Below are positions 1 to 8,632 of a DNA stretch of 29,803 nt, piece by piece. How positions within the stretch are numbered: the stretch's first letter is position 1; every line of letters begins with the position of its first letter. The translations under genes were made by a program, and so were the position numbers. A model generated the notes under the pieces. That model was not told the DNA's origin and did not search any database. It saw only the letters and a list, made by a program, of their open reading frames with translations. Origin of the DNA: UBA3537 sp045561735 (GTDB lineage: Bacteria > Bacteroidota > Bacteroidia > Flavobacteriales > Flavobacteriaceae); NCBI GenBank assembly GCA_045561735.1, contig JBJKXC010000021.1:1-29803 (forward strand), written 5' to 3'.

Positions 1-12
1 TTACTAATATTT

Positions 13-29
13 ATCATTTTTAAAATGAT
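13..29. repeat. Perfect short palindrome upstream of the act operon
   Basis: The sequence ATCATTTT, one T, then AAAATGAT forms an 8+8 bp inverted repeat. It lies just before a TAnnTTTG box and about 100 bases before the actA start. It has no U-run after it, so it is a poor terminator. It could be an operator for a dimeric regulator, or chance in AT-rich DNA. Confidence 0.35.
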
Positions 30-39
30 CAATATATCG

Positions 40-47
40 TATTTTTG
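40..47 (+). promoter_or_regulatory. Putative Bacteroidota -7 box for the act-cox operon
   Basis: TATTTTTG fits the Bacteroidota sigma consensus TAnnTTTG. No clear TTG -33 element is found at the usual spacing, so this is a half-match. It would place the transcript start near position 53 and give a leader of about 60 bases before actA. A weaker alternative, AAAATTTG, lies nearer the gene. Confidence 0.35.
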
Positions 48-113
48 TTCAATAATTTTAAGAAGATTTATCAAAGTCTAAAATTTGTATTTAAATAAGT
101 CCCAAGCGTCAAC

Positions 114-1403
114 ATGACACAGAAAAAAAATCATTCACTTCGGTCAATATTTTTTGGATTTCTTTTATCCTTATTTACCATTACATTTCTTTATGCTCAA
201 GAAGGTGACCCTGTAAAAGGTAAAGCACTCTTTAATGCTAACTGTGCCGCCTGTCATCAGCTTGATAAAAAAATGACTGGTCCTGCATTGCGCTACGTCG
301 AAACTCGTTTGAGCGAAGATGAAGGTTTAGATCGTGAATGGCTTAATGCTTGGATTCGTAATAGTGCTTCTCTCATTAAATCCGGTGATGCATACGCCAA
401 CAAAATATACAACGAATACAATCGTGCCGCCATGACGGCATATCCTCAGTTTTCTGACGACGATATTTCAAATATATTGGCTTACACGGCCCAAGACAAA
501 GCAGCTCCTCCTGCAGCTGCAGTTGCTGTAGCTTCATCCCAGGCCCCTACTGGAGACAGTGATTTTTCAAAAATGATTGTACTCAGTGCTTTGGCCATTC
601 TCTTTGGTTTGCTCGCTCTAGGCTTATTCTTGGTCAACAAGACCTTAAGACGTTTTGCAGTTGCCAATGAAGTTGAAATTAAGGAAGCGATCAAGCGCCC
701 CTCTTTGTGGAAAGCATTTGTAAAAAATCAATTCTTAATGCTTGTTACAGCAATTTTCTTTTTACTTTCAAGTGCTTATTTTGTTTACGGATATTTATCT
801 CAAGTAGGTGTAGATCAGGGCTATGAGCCTATTCAGCCAATACACTATTCACACAGAATTCACTCAGGCGATAATGGTATTGATTGTAAGTATTGCCATT
901 CTTCAGCAAGAGTTAGTAAGCATTCAGGCATACCATCTTTAAATGTTTGTATGAATTGTCACAAATCAATTTATGAGGTGGCGCCGTCCACTGCTACGGA
1001 AGAATACAGCAAGGAGTTTTACGATGCAGAGATTCAAAAACTTTACAATGCAGTTGGCTGGGATGATGCCGAGCAAAAGTATACTGGAAAAACTAAGCCG
1101 GTCAAATGGATTCGAATTCACAACCTGCCTGATTTTGCTTATTTCAACCACTCGCAACACGTTACAGTTGCAGGGGTTGAATGTCAAACTTGTCATGGGC
1201 CAGTAGAAGAAATGGAAATTATGTACCAGCATTCTCCATTAACTATGGGCTGGTGTATTAATTGTCACAGAGAGACCAATGTCAAGGTGAAGGACAACGG
1301 TTATTACGAAAAAATTCATGAAGCACTTTCAAAAAAGTATGGTGTTGATAAGCTAACAGCTGCTCAAATGGGTGGTTTAGAATGCGGTAAATGTCACTAT
1401 TAA
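114..1403 (+). CDS. actA: Alternative complex III subunit ActA, hexahaem cytochrome c
   Basis: Periplasmic multihaem electron-transfer subunit of alternative complex III, passing electrons from the iron-sulfur subunit to an acceptor cytochrome or oxidase. A signal-like hydrophobic segment lies at about residues 11-28. It is followed by a monohaem cytochrome c domain with CAACH at 44-48 and a likely axial Met at 107. A Pro/Ala-rich linker and two membrane helices (about 153-175 and 207-229) come next. The C-terminal pentahaem domain has CKYCH 258-262, CMNCH 279-283, CQTCH 357-361, CINCH 381-385 and CGKCH 424-428, the last almost at the C-terminus. The classical ActA is pentahaem; here a sixth haem domain is fused at the N-terminus. 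First gene of the operon, 16 bases before actB. The ATG is supported by the signal sequence directly after it. Confidence 0.93.
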   Translation: MTQKKNHSLRSIFFGFLLSLFTITFLYAQEGDPVKGKALFNANCAACHQLDKKMTGPALRYVETRLSEDEGLDREWLNAWIRNSASLIKSGDAYANKIYNEYNRAAMTAYPQFSDDDISNILAYTAQDKAAPPAAAVAVASSQAPTGDSDFSKMIVLSALAILFGLLALGLFLVNKTLRRFAVANEVEIKEAIKRPSLWKAFVKNQFLMLVTAIFFLLSSAYFVYGYLSQVGVDQGYEPIQPIHYSHRIHSGDNGIDCKYCHSSARVSKHSGIPSLNVCMNCHKSIYEVAPSTATEEYSKEFYDAEIQKLYNAVGWDDAEQKYTGKTKPVKWIRIHNLPDFAYFNHSQHVTVAGVECQTCHGPVEEMEIMYQHSPLTMGWCINCHRETNVKVKDNGYYEKIHEALSKKYGVDKLTAAQMGGLECGKCHY

Positions 1404-1419
1404 AAAAAGGAAATTAGAT

Positions 1420-4400
1420 ATGTCGTCAAATAAGAAATACTGGAAGAATGTTGAGGAGATAAGTCCTGTCCAATCTGCGGCTTTGACGTCTTTAAAGCAC
1501 AGAGAATTCGTTCAAGAAATTCCAGTAGATGAATTTTTAGGGGACAAGGATGCTTTAGAATCTTCTGCAACTACACGTCGTGATTTTCTTAAATATGTTG
1601 GGTTTAGTACAGCCGCTGCTTCTTTAGCAGCTTGCGAGGGACCAGTTATAAAGTCCATTCCTTACGTTGTTCAGCCCGAACAAATCATCCCTGGAGTTGC
1701 CAATTACTACGCCACGGCCATTGGAAATGGGTATGATTTTTCCAGTCTTTTGATTAAAACTAGAGAGGGCCGTCCTATAAAAATTGAGTGCAATACTTTG
1801 GCTGGTGAAAATGGAAATACCAATGCCAGAGTGCAAGCTTCCGTTTTGGACCTTTATGACAACCAACGCCTATCCGGACCGCTTAAAGACGGAGAAAATA
1901 TTTCATGGAAAGACTTCTATAAAGAAGTCGGTGAAAAGTTAGAAATGGTTCAATCTCAGGATAAAGCGATTGTTTTATTGACCCAAACATATGCCAGCCC
2001 TAGCAGCTCAAAATTAATTTCTGAGTTTACAGCTAAATACAGAAATGTTTCTCATGTTGTATATGATGCCATTTCTGAATCTTTTGCGGCCGATGCTTAT
2101 GAGGCAAAGTATGGTAGAAGAGGACTTGCAAATTACGACTTCTCAAAGGCCAAAACTATTGTATCTATTGGTGCAGATTTTCTTGGCGATTGGCAAGGAG
2201 GTGGCTTTGATTCTGCTTACGCTAAAGGGCGTGTTCCAAAAAACGGAACTATGTCTCGACACATTCAGTTTGAATCCAATATGTCACTTTCAGGAGCCAA
2301 TGCCGACAAGCGAGTGCCTTTAAAACCCTCTCAGCAAAAATTAGCTTTGGTAAGACTTTATGGGAAATTAACGGGTTCTTCTGTAAGCGTAACTTTACCT
2401 CCCAAAATTCAAGCTGCCGTTGATTCAGCGGCCAAGGAAATTTCCAAAGCAGGGGCCAATGCTGTTGTGTTGACTGGTATTCAAGACGAAAAAGCACAAG
2501 GCCTGGTCTTGGTTATCAACGAATTTATAAAGAGTAAGGCTTTCGATCCGAAAACAATTATTTTAACACGACAAGGCAATGACAAAGCTGTTTCAGCGCT
2601 TGTAAAAGAGATGAATGCTGGTAATGTTGGAGCCGTGATTATGGCAGGAGTTAACCCAGTGTATACTCTCCCAAATGCTTCTACATTTCTGGAAGGACTT
2701 AAAAAAACTGCAGTGTCTGTAACATTTACAATGAAAAATGATGAAACTGCTACCGAAACTCAATATGTAGGGGCTGCTCCGCATTACCTTGAATCTTGGG
2801 GAGACTTGGAAACCAAGTCTGGTTTCTATGCACTAATGCAGCCTACCATTCGCCCGCTTTTTGACACCCAACAATTTCAAGAAGCTTTGTTAGTATTCAA
2901 CGGCTCTGCGTTAAATTATCACGATTATATAAAGTCATATTGGACTGAAACTATTCTAAAAGAAGGTGTTTGGAACCAAGCCCTTCACGACGGTGTTTAC
3001 ACAGGCACTGCTTTAGCCACCTTAGATACTGCAACCTCAAAAATTTCTAAGACTACTTTTAGTCCGGCCGCTGCTATTTCGACCTTGTCTTCTGTAAAAT
3101 CTTCTGATTTTGAACTCACTTTGTATCCAAAAACAGGAATGGGCGACGGTCAACAAGCCAATAATCCTTGGTTACAAGAATTTCCAGATCCATTGACACG
3201 TACGACATGGGATAATTATTTAACAGTATCGGAATATGACGCTAAAAATTTAGGACTTTACTTAGATCCAAGCAACTTCTTCAATCAAAGCAGTCACGAT
3301 GCAACAGGGGGCCTTAATGGTACTTATGCAAATATCACGGTCGACGGTGTCACGGTCAAAGCACCCGTTATTATTCAGCCTGGTCAGGCTCGGGGATCCG
3401 TAGGTCTGTCTTTCGGTTATGGAAGAACAAATGGGCTCAAAGCAGAAATGCAAACAGGGGTCAATGCCTATCCACTATATAAAGATTTTAATGCCACCCA
3501 GGCCGTATCCATTGTTGCTGCTGGAGGGAAACACGAATTTGCCTCTGTTCAATTACACAACACCCTTATGGGCCGGGGAGACATTATAAAGGAAACTACT
3601 TTAGAGGTTTTCAATACTAGAGATTCTGAACATTGGAATCCAACTCCGGTTGTTTCCCTAAATCACCAGGAAACGCCTGTTAGTTCACCAGATGTTGATT
3701 TATGGGATGAGTTTGACCGCTCTATTGGACATCACTTTAACCTGTCCATTGACTTGAACTCCTGTACTGGTTGTGGCGCTTGTGTCATTGCTTGTCATGC
3801 TGAAAACAATGTTCCAGTTGTTGGAAAAGAAGAAATTAGAAGAAGTCGTGACATGCATTGGCTTCGTATTGACCGTTATTACTCCTCAGATGAAACCTTT
3901 GCAGGAGACAACAACACAAAAAATGACATTAATGGCTTGGGCAGTTCCTTGAGCACCTTTGGTGAAATGGAGTTTCCATCCGAAAACCCTCAAGTGGCAT
4001 TCCAACCGATTATGTGTCAGCATTGTAATCATGCGCCTTGCGAAACTGTTTGTCCAGTGGCGGCGAGTTCTCACGGCAGACAAGGGCAAAATCACATGGC
4101 CTATAACCGCTGTGTTGGAACCCGTTATTGTGCTAATAACTGTCCTTACAAAGTACGTCGATTCAATTGGTTCCTTTATAACGGAAACGATGAGTTTGAC
4201 TACTACATGAACAACGATCTTGGTCGTATGGTCATCAACCCTGATGTAACTGTAAGGTCTCGTGGTGTCATGGAAAAATGTTCTTTTTGTATTCAAACCA
4301 CTCAAGCGGTCATACTAAAAGCTAAGCGTGAAGGCAGACCTGTTGCTGCTGGAGAATTTAACGACGCTTGTGCTTGTTCTGCGGCTTGTAGCAGTGGTGC

Positions 4401-4545
4401 GATGCGATTTGGAGATATTAATGAAAAAGATAGTCCAATTTCTAAACTCGTGGAAGACGATAGAGCCTACTACCTTTTAGAGCATGTTGGCACAAAACCA
4501 AATGTGGTTTATCAAGTTAAAGTAAGAAATAATAACGAAGTATAA
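1420..4545 (+). CDS. actB: Alternative complex III subunit ActB, iron-sulfur protein with molybdopterin-oxidoreductase-like domain
   Basis: Large periplasmic subunit (1041 aa) of alternative complex III that carries the Fe-S clusters taking electrons from menaquinol. A Tat-like motif TTRRDFLKYVGF lies at 51-62, followed by a short hydrophobic stretch and a possible lipobox LAAC at 69-72. The middle (about 80-740) resembles molybdopterin oxidoreductases, which in this family bind no cofactor. The C-terminal part is a ferredoxin-like domain with Cys groups at 782/785/788/792, 866/869/874/878, 898/904/908, 954/957 and 984/986/990. The 898-908 group has Cys-x5-Cys-x3-Cys spacing, lacking the extra Cys of a full cluster, which fits the 3Fe-4S site known in this family. 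The start follows an AAGGAAA-like ribosome site, 16 bases after actA. Confidence 0.93.
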   Translation: MSSNKKYWKNVEEISPVQSAALTSLKHREFVQEIPVDEFLGDKDALESSATTRRDFLKYVGFSTAAASLAACEGPVIKSIPYVVQPEQIIPGVANYYATAIGNGYDFSSLLIKTREGRPIKIECNTLAGENGNTNARVQASVLDLYDNQRLSGPLKDGENISWKDFYKEVGEKLEMVQSQDKAIVLLTQTYASPSSSKLISEFTAKYRNVSHVVYDAISESFAADAYEAKYGRRGLANYDFSKAKTIVSIGADFLGDWQGGGFDSAYAKGRVPKNGTMSRHIQFESNMSLSGANADKRVPLKPSQQKLALVRLYGKLTGSSVSVTLPPKIQAAVDSAAKEISKAGANAVVLTGIQDEKAQGLVLVINEFIKSKAFDPKTIILTRQGNDKAVSALVKEMNAGNVGAVIMAGVNPVYTLPNASTFLEGLKKTAVSVTFTMKNDETATETQYVGAAPHYLESWGDLETKSGFYALMQPTIRPLFDTQQFQEALLVFNGSALNYHDYIKSYWTETILKEGVWNQALHDGVYTGTALATLDTATSKISKTTFSPAAAISTLSSVKSSDFELTLYPKTGMGDGQQANNPWLQEFPDPLTRTTWDNYLTVSEYDAKNLGLYLDPSNFFNQSSHDATGGLNGTYANITVDGVTVKAPVIIQPGQARGSVGLSFGYGRTNGLKAEMQTGVNAYPLYKDFNATQAVSIVAAGGKHEFASVQLHNTLMGRGDIIKETTLEVFNTRDSEHWNPTPVVSLNHQETPVSSPDVDLWDEFDRSIGHHFNLSIDLNSCTGCGACVIACHAENNVPVVGKEEIRRSRDMHWLRIDRYYSSDETFAGDNNTKNDINGLGSSLSTFGEMEFPSENPQVAFQPIMCQHCNHAPCETVCPVAASSHGRQGQNHMAYNRCVGTRYCANNCPYKVRRFNWFLYNGNDEFDYYMNNDLGRMVINPDVTVRSRGVMEKCSFCIQTTQAVILKAKREGRPVAAGEFNDACACSAACSSGAMRFGDINEKDSPISKLVEDDRAYYLLEHVGTKPNVVYQVKVRNNNEV

Positions 4546-4558
4546 CTAATTAAAAATT

Positions 4559-6025
4559 ATGGGCTCTCATTACGAAGCACCGATCAGAAGACCACTCGTA
4601 ACAGGTGAAAAATCCTATCACGACGTGACTTTGGATGTGGTCGCGCCTGTTGAAGGCAAGGCTAACAAGCTTTGGTGGATTGTTTTTTCAATTGCCCTGA
4701 CCGCTTTTGCCTGGGGTCTTGGTTGCATGGTTTACACCATTTCAACAGGGATTGGTACTTGGGGTCTCAATAAAACTGTTGGTTGGGCCTGGGACATTAC
4801 AAACTTTGTCTGGTGGGTCGGAATTGGTCATGCAGGGACATTGATCTCAGCGGTACTTTTACTGTTCAGGCAGAAATGGCGTATGGCGATCAACAGATCA
4901 GCAGAGGCCATGACTATTTTTTCTGTCATACAGGCTGGTTTGTTTCCACTCATTCACATGGGCCGCCCTTGGTTAGCGTATTGGGTACTACCAATCCCAA
5001 ATCAATTTGGGTCTCTTTGGGTTAACTTTAATTCTCCATTATTATGGGACGTGTTTGCAATTTCCACTTATCTATCCGTGTCTTTGGTATTTTGGTGGAC
5101 GGGACTTCTTCCTGATTTTGCAATGATTCGCGATAGAGCTGTGCGCCCATTCCAAAAGAAAATTTATTCGCTTTTAAGCTTTGGATGGTCCGGAAGGGCT
5201 AAAGATTGGCAACGCTTTGAAGAAGTTTCTCTTGTATTGGCAGGTTTGGCAACCCCTTTGGTATTGTCTGTACACACTATTGTATCTTTTGACTTTGCAA
5301 CTTCAGTCATACCGGGGTGGCACACCACTATTTTCCCGCCTTATTTTGTAGCAGGGGCTATCTTTTCAGGTTTCGCTATGGTAAATACCTTGCTTATCAT
5401 CATGCGTAAAGTTTGTAATTTGGAGGATTACATTACGGTGCAGCACATTGAATTGATGAACATCGTGATCATGATTACGGGTTCTATTGTGGGTGTTGCT
5501 TATATCACAGAGCTTTTCATTGCCTGGTACTCTGGCGTTGAATACGAACAATATGCATTCTTAAATAGAGCAACTGGCCCCTATGCTTGGGCCTATTGGT
5601 CAATGATGACTTGCAATGTGTTCTCGCCTCAGTTTATGTGGTTTAAAAAATTAAGAACAAGCATCATGTTTTCCTTCTTCATTTCAATTGTTGTGAATAT
5701 TGGGATGTGGTTTGAGCGGTTTGTGATTATAGTTACCTCGCTTCACAGAGACTACTTGCCATCCTCTTGGACGATGTTTTCACCGACATTTGTAGACATT
5801 GGTATTTTCATTGGGACGATTGGATTTTTCTTTGTGTTATTTTTGCTATACTCAAGAACTTTTCCAGTCATTGCTCAGGCGGAGGTCAAGACAATTTTAA
5901 AATCGTCCGGAGAGCGCTATAAAAACATTAGAGAAGCTGGAGAAAGTTTGTCAGGTACGGGGAGTGATGAACGCACCTCTATAAAGTCAAAAGCTATTGG
6001 AAAAGTTAAAAAGAAAAACGAATAA
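4559..6025 (+). CDS. actC: Alternative complex III subunit ActC, NrfD/PsrC-like membrane protein
   Basis: Integral membrane subunit of alternative complex III, 488 aa, from the NrfD/PsrC family. These proteins carry the quinol-binding site and, by proposal for this complex, part of a proton path. The sequence is largely hydrophobic, with about ten predicted helices between residues 40 and 440. It starts with a soluble N-terminal stretch (MGSHYEAPIRRPLVTG) that is typical of the family and supports the chosen ATG. The C-terminal ~45 residues are basic and cytoplasmic-looking. It follows actB by 13 bases and is 2 bases from actD, so co-translation is likely. It pairs with ActF, the second NrfD-like subunit of the operon. 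Confidence 0.92.
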   Translation: MGSHYEAPIRRPLVTGEKSYHDVTLDVVAPVEGKANKLWWIVFSIALTAFAWGLGCMVYTISTGIGTWGLNKTVGWAWDITNFVWWVGIGHAGTLISAVLLLFRQKWRMAINRSAEAMTIFSVIQAGLFPLIHMGRPWLAYWVLPIPNQFGSLWVNFNSPLLWDVFAISTYLSVSLVFWWTGLLPDFAMIRDRAVRPFQKKIYSLLSFGWSGRAKDWQRFEEVSLVLAGLATPLVLSVHTIVSFDFATSVIPGWHTTIFPPYFVAGAIFSGFAMVNTLLIIMRKVCNLEDYITVQHIELMNIVIMITGSIVGVAYITELFIAWYSGVEYEQYAFLNRATGPYAWAYWSMMTCNVFSPQFMWFKKLRTSIMFSFFISIVVNIGMWFERFVIIVTSLHRDYLPSSWTMFSPTFVDIGIFIGTIGFFFVLFLLYSRTFPVIAQAEVKTILKSSGERYKNIREAGESLSGTGSDERTSIKSKAIGKVKKKNE

Positions 6026-6027
6026 GT

Positions 6028-6561
6028 ATGGGAACAACGAAAGTTATTCATGCCTTATATACTGATGATGACGTACTCATGTCTGCTGTAAAAGCGGTCA
6101 AGGCGGAAAAGCATTATATCGAGGAGATTTACACACCGTTTCCAGTCCATGGTTTAGACAAAGCTATGGGACTTGAGCCCACTCGTATTGCCATTGCAGC
6201 CTTCTTATATGGTTGTGTAGGATTGATCGTTGCTACGGCCATGATGAATTTTATCATGATTGAAGACTGGCCACAAAATATTGGTGGAAAACCAAGCTTT
6301 AGTTACATAGAAAATATGCCAGCATTTGTACCCATTATGTTTGAGCTGACTGTTTTTTTCTCCGCCCACCTAATGGTCATTACATTTTATTTGAGAAGTA
6401 GAATGTGGCCTTTTAAAAATGCTGAAAATCCAGATCCTAGAACAACGGATGACCATTTTTTAATGGAAATTCCCATTCAAGATAACGAAAAACAACTCAA
6501 AGCTCTGCTTGCCAAAACAGGTGCAGTTGAGTTACATGTTGTAGAAAAAGATGCCCATTAG
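6028..6561 (+). CDS. actD: Alternative complex III subunit ActD (DUF3341 family)
   Basis: Small membrane subunit of alternative complex III, 177 aa. A soluble N-terminal domain of about 50 residues precedes two membrane helices (about 53-76 and 98-122). The stretch between them contains the WPQNIGGKP motif typical of this family (DUF3341). No cofactor-binding motif is seen; the role is structural or in quinol/proton handling by analogy with known complexes. The gene begins 2 bases after actC, and its last 11 bases overlap the first possible actE start, which indicates tight translational coupling. Confidence 0.9.
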   Translation: MGTTKVIHALYTDDDVLMSAVKAVKAEKHYIEEIYTPFPVHGLDKAMGLEPTRIAIAAFLYGCVGLIVATAMMNFIMIEDWPQNIGGKPSFSYIENMPAFVPIMFELTVFFSAHLMVITFYLRSRMWPFKNAENPDPRTTDDHFLMEIPIQDNEKQLKALLAKTGAVELHVVEKDAH

Positions 6562-7117
6562 AGCCATGAGAAATATAATAAATAGATTCGTTTTAGTTTT
6601 GGTTGTTGCAAGCCTTTGGTCTTGTCAAGACAAGAGACGTCCTAATTATCAGTTTTTCCCAAACATGTATGCTCCAGTTGGCTATGAAGCCTATGGCGAA
6701 TACGACGTTTTCCCTAACAGCCAAGAGGCACTTCTACCTCCAGAAAACACCATTGCACGCGGCCATTCGCTCTACGCTTTTGAAGACACGAATGAAGGTT
6801 ATGATGCTGCGCTAAAAACTTTAAAATCGCCTTTAAGTGCCCTCGAAGTTAATTCTAAAAAAGGTAAAGAATTGTATGAAATTTATTGTGCCATATGTCA
6901 TGGTAACAAAGGAGCGGGTATGGGAAAACTCGTCAAGCGAGAAAAAATATTAGGGGTTCCTAGTTATGCAGACCGTGCCATCACAACGGGAAGTATTTAC
7001 CACGTTATTTATTACGGTAAGAACTCAATGGGTTCTTATGCCAATTTTTTAAATGAAGAGGAACGCTGGCAAGTTACGGCTTATGTAGAAGCTCTTCGAG
7101 TAGAACTATTAAAATAA
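6551..7117 (+). CDS. actE: Alternative complex III subunit ActE, monohaem cytochrome c lipoprotein
   Basis: Periplasmic, lipid-anchored monohaem cytochrome c, 188 aa. A hydrophobic signal ends in SLWSC with the lipidated Cys at 25, followed by QDKRRPNY. The haem motif is CAICH at 113-117, and Met160 in NSMGSY is the likely sixth ligand. Known ActE docks on the complex and carries electrons out towards the oxidase. The start is ambiguous. The ATG at 6551 overlaps actD by 11 bases and has an A-rich upstream run. An in-frame ATG at 6566 (MRNIINRF...) begins 4 bases after the actD stop and also gives a normal lipoprotein signal. The mature protein is the same either way. Confidence 0.9.
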   Translation: MPIRAMRNIINRFVLVLVVASLWSCQDKRRPNYQFFPNMYAPVGYEAYGEYDVFPNSQEALLPPENTIARGHSLYAFEDTNEGYDAALKTLKSPLSALEVNSKKGKELYEIYCAICHGNKGAGMGKLVKREKILGVPSYADRAITTGSIYHVIYYGKNSMGSYANFLNEEERWQVTAYVEALRVELLK

Positions 7118-7140
7118 GAAAAGTAAAACGTAAATAAAAG

Positions 7141-8604
7141 ATGTACAAGCTTTCGAAAAGATTAATAATAACAGCGATTACCCTCATTCTTCTGGGGGCT
7201 ATTGGTTGGGTCTCTAGCTATACAGCTTCACACCATCTAACTTTAGAGGATGTTAAAGTTATGCTTGCTGATGAACACGCACACCATGGAGTTGCAGCTC
7301 ACCACAGTGAAGATTCACACAACAAAGTAGATCATGCATCGCATGATACTGCACATGATGACGGCAAGGCACATGCAGCGATGATACATTCTGAGCACAA
7401 AGCGGATCACCCTGAAGAGGCTGGCCATCATCATGAGGATTACCATAATACATCAACTCATGATGGTGAAAACCACCCTAAAGAAGCAGACCATCATGAT
7501 GATGAGCATGCAGAACACGTTTTACACCAAATGCATAACCGTCCTTATGCGGCACTCTACGTAGCAGCTTTCTTTTTTATGATGATTTCATTGGGTGTCT
7601 TAGCATTTTACGGCATACAATATGCAGCTCAGGCTGGATGGTCTCCTGTATTGTTTAGGGTCATGGAAGCCATTACTTATTACCTTTTGCCAGGGGCCCT
7701 TATTGTTCTTGCAATCGGACTTTGGGCGGACGATCATATTTTTATTTGGATGGACCCAGAAGTCGTTGCACACGACAAACTCATTCAAGGTAAGTCTGGA
7801 TGGCTAAATAAAACATGGTTTGCAGTTCGAGGCCTTATTTTCATTGCAGGCTGGAGTTTATACCGTTATTTCTCAAGAAAATTTTCTTTGGCACAAGACC
7901 TAGCAGACTTAAACGACAACAGTAATTTCAAGAAAAATTTCCAAATATCTGCTGCCTTCCTTGTTTTTTACATATACACCGAGTCCATGATGTCTTGGGA
8001 CTGGATTATGAGTGTTGATCCGCATTGGTTCAGCACGCTTTTTGGATGGTATGTATTTGCCAGTATGTTTGTCAGTGGAATCACAGTCATTGCATTGATC
8101 ACAATTTATCTTAAGGCCAAGGGACTTATGGAATTTGTCAATGATAGCCATTTACATGATTTAGCAAAGTTTATGTTTGGGATTAGTGTATTCTGGACCT
8201 ACTTATGGTTTTCTCAATTCATGCTTATATGGTATGCCAATATCCCAGAAGAGGTCACCTATTTCATCACGCGAATCGAAGATTATAATCTACCATTTTT
8301 TGGTATGCTAATCCTCAATTTTATATTCCCATTTTTGGTATTAATGAACAGCGATTACAAACGTGTACCATGGTTTATTGTCATGGCAGGAATTGTGATA
8401 TTATTTGGACATTATATCGATGTATTCAATATGATCATGCCAGCTACAGTAGGAGATCGTTGGTTTATTGGCCTCCCCGAGTTTAGCGCCGTTGCGTTGT
8501 TTTTAGGATTTTTTCTGTTGGCGGTATTTTACGCGCTCTCAAAGGCGCCGTTACTGCCAAAAGGAAATCCATTTATTAAGGAAAGTGAACAGTTTCATTA
8601 TTAA
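7141..8604 (+). CDS. actF: Alternative complex III subunit ActF, quinol:cytochrome c oxidoreductase membrane subunit with His-rich loop
   Basis: Second NrfD-like integral membrane subunit of alternative complex III, 487 aa. A first helix lies at about residues 8-27. A long hydrophilic segment follows in which residues 46-132 contain 25 histidines plus many Asp and Glu. The remaining ~350 residues hold a set of about nine helices starting near residue 137. With the N-terminus inside, the His-rich loop would face the periplasm. A loop of this type could bind Cu or Zn, but that is inference. The core sequence (for example MMSWDWIMSVDPHWFST) is typical of the family. It lies 23 bases after actE and 28 before coxB. 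Confidence 0.92.
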   Translation: MYKLSKRLIITAITLILLGAIGWVSSYTASHHLTLEDVKVMLADEHAHHGVAAHHSEDSHNKVDHASHDTAHDDGKAHAAMIHSEHKADHPEEAGHHHEDYHNTSTHDGENHPKEADHHDDEHAEHVLHQMHNRPYAALYVAAFFFMMISLGVLAFYGIQYAAQAGWSPVLFRVMEAITYYLLPGALIVLAIGLWADDHIFIWMDPEVVAHDKLIQGKSGWLNKTWFAVRGLIFIAGWSLYRYFSRKFSLAQDLADLNDNSNFKKNFQISAAFLVFYIYTESMMSWDWIMSVDPHWFSTLFGWYVFASMFVSGITVIALITIYLKAKGLMEFVNDSHLHDLAKFMFGISVFWTYLWFSQFMLIWYANIPEEVTYFITRIEDYNLPFFGMLILNFIFPFLVLMNSDYKRVPWFIVMAGIVILFGHYIDVFNMIMPATVGDRWFIGLPEFSAVALFLGFFLLAVFYALSKAPLLPKGNPFIKESEQFHY

Positions 8605-8632
8605 CTAAATTCAAAAAAGAAAGTAAAGAAGA

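Noticed and set aside
3886..4305. 139-codon open frame on the minus strand inside actB
   Set aside because: It lies wholly opposite the conserved Fe-S domain of actB, and its translation has no domain character. It is a shadow frame.
6903..7117. A possible start of actE at an internal ATG close to the haem motif
   Set aside because: The lipoprotein signal and family-typical N-terminal region upstream are intact, so the long form is right.
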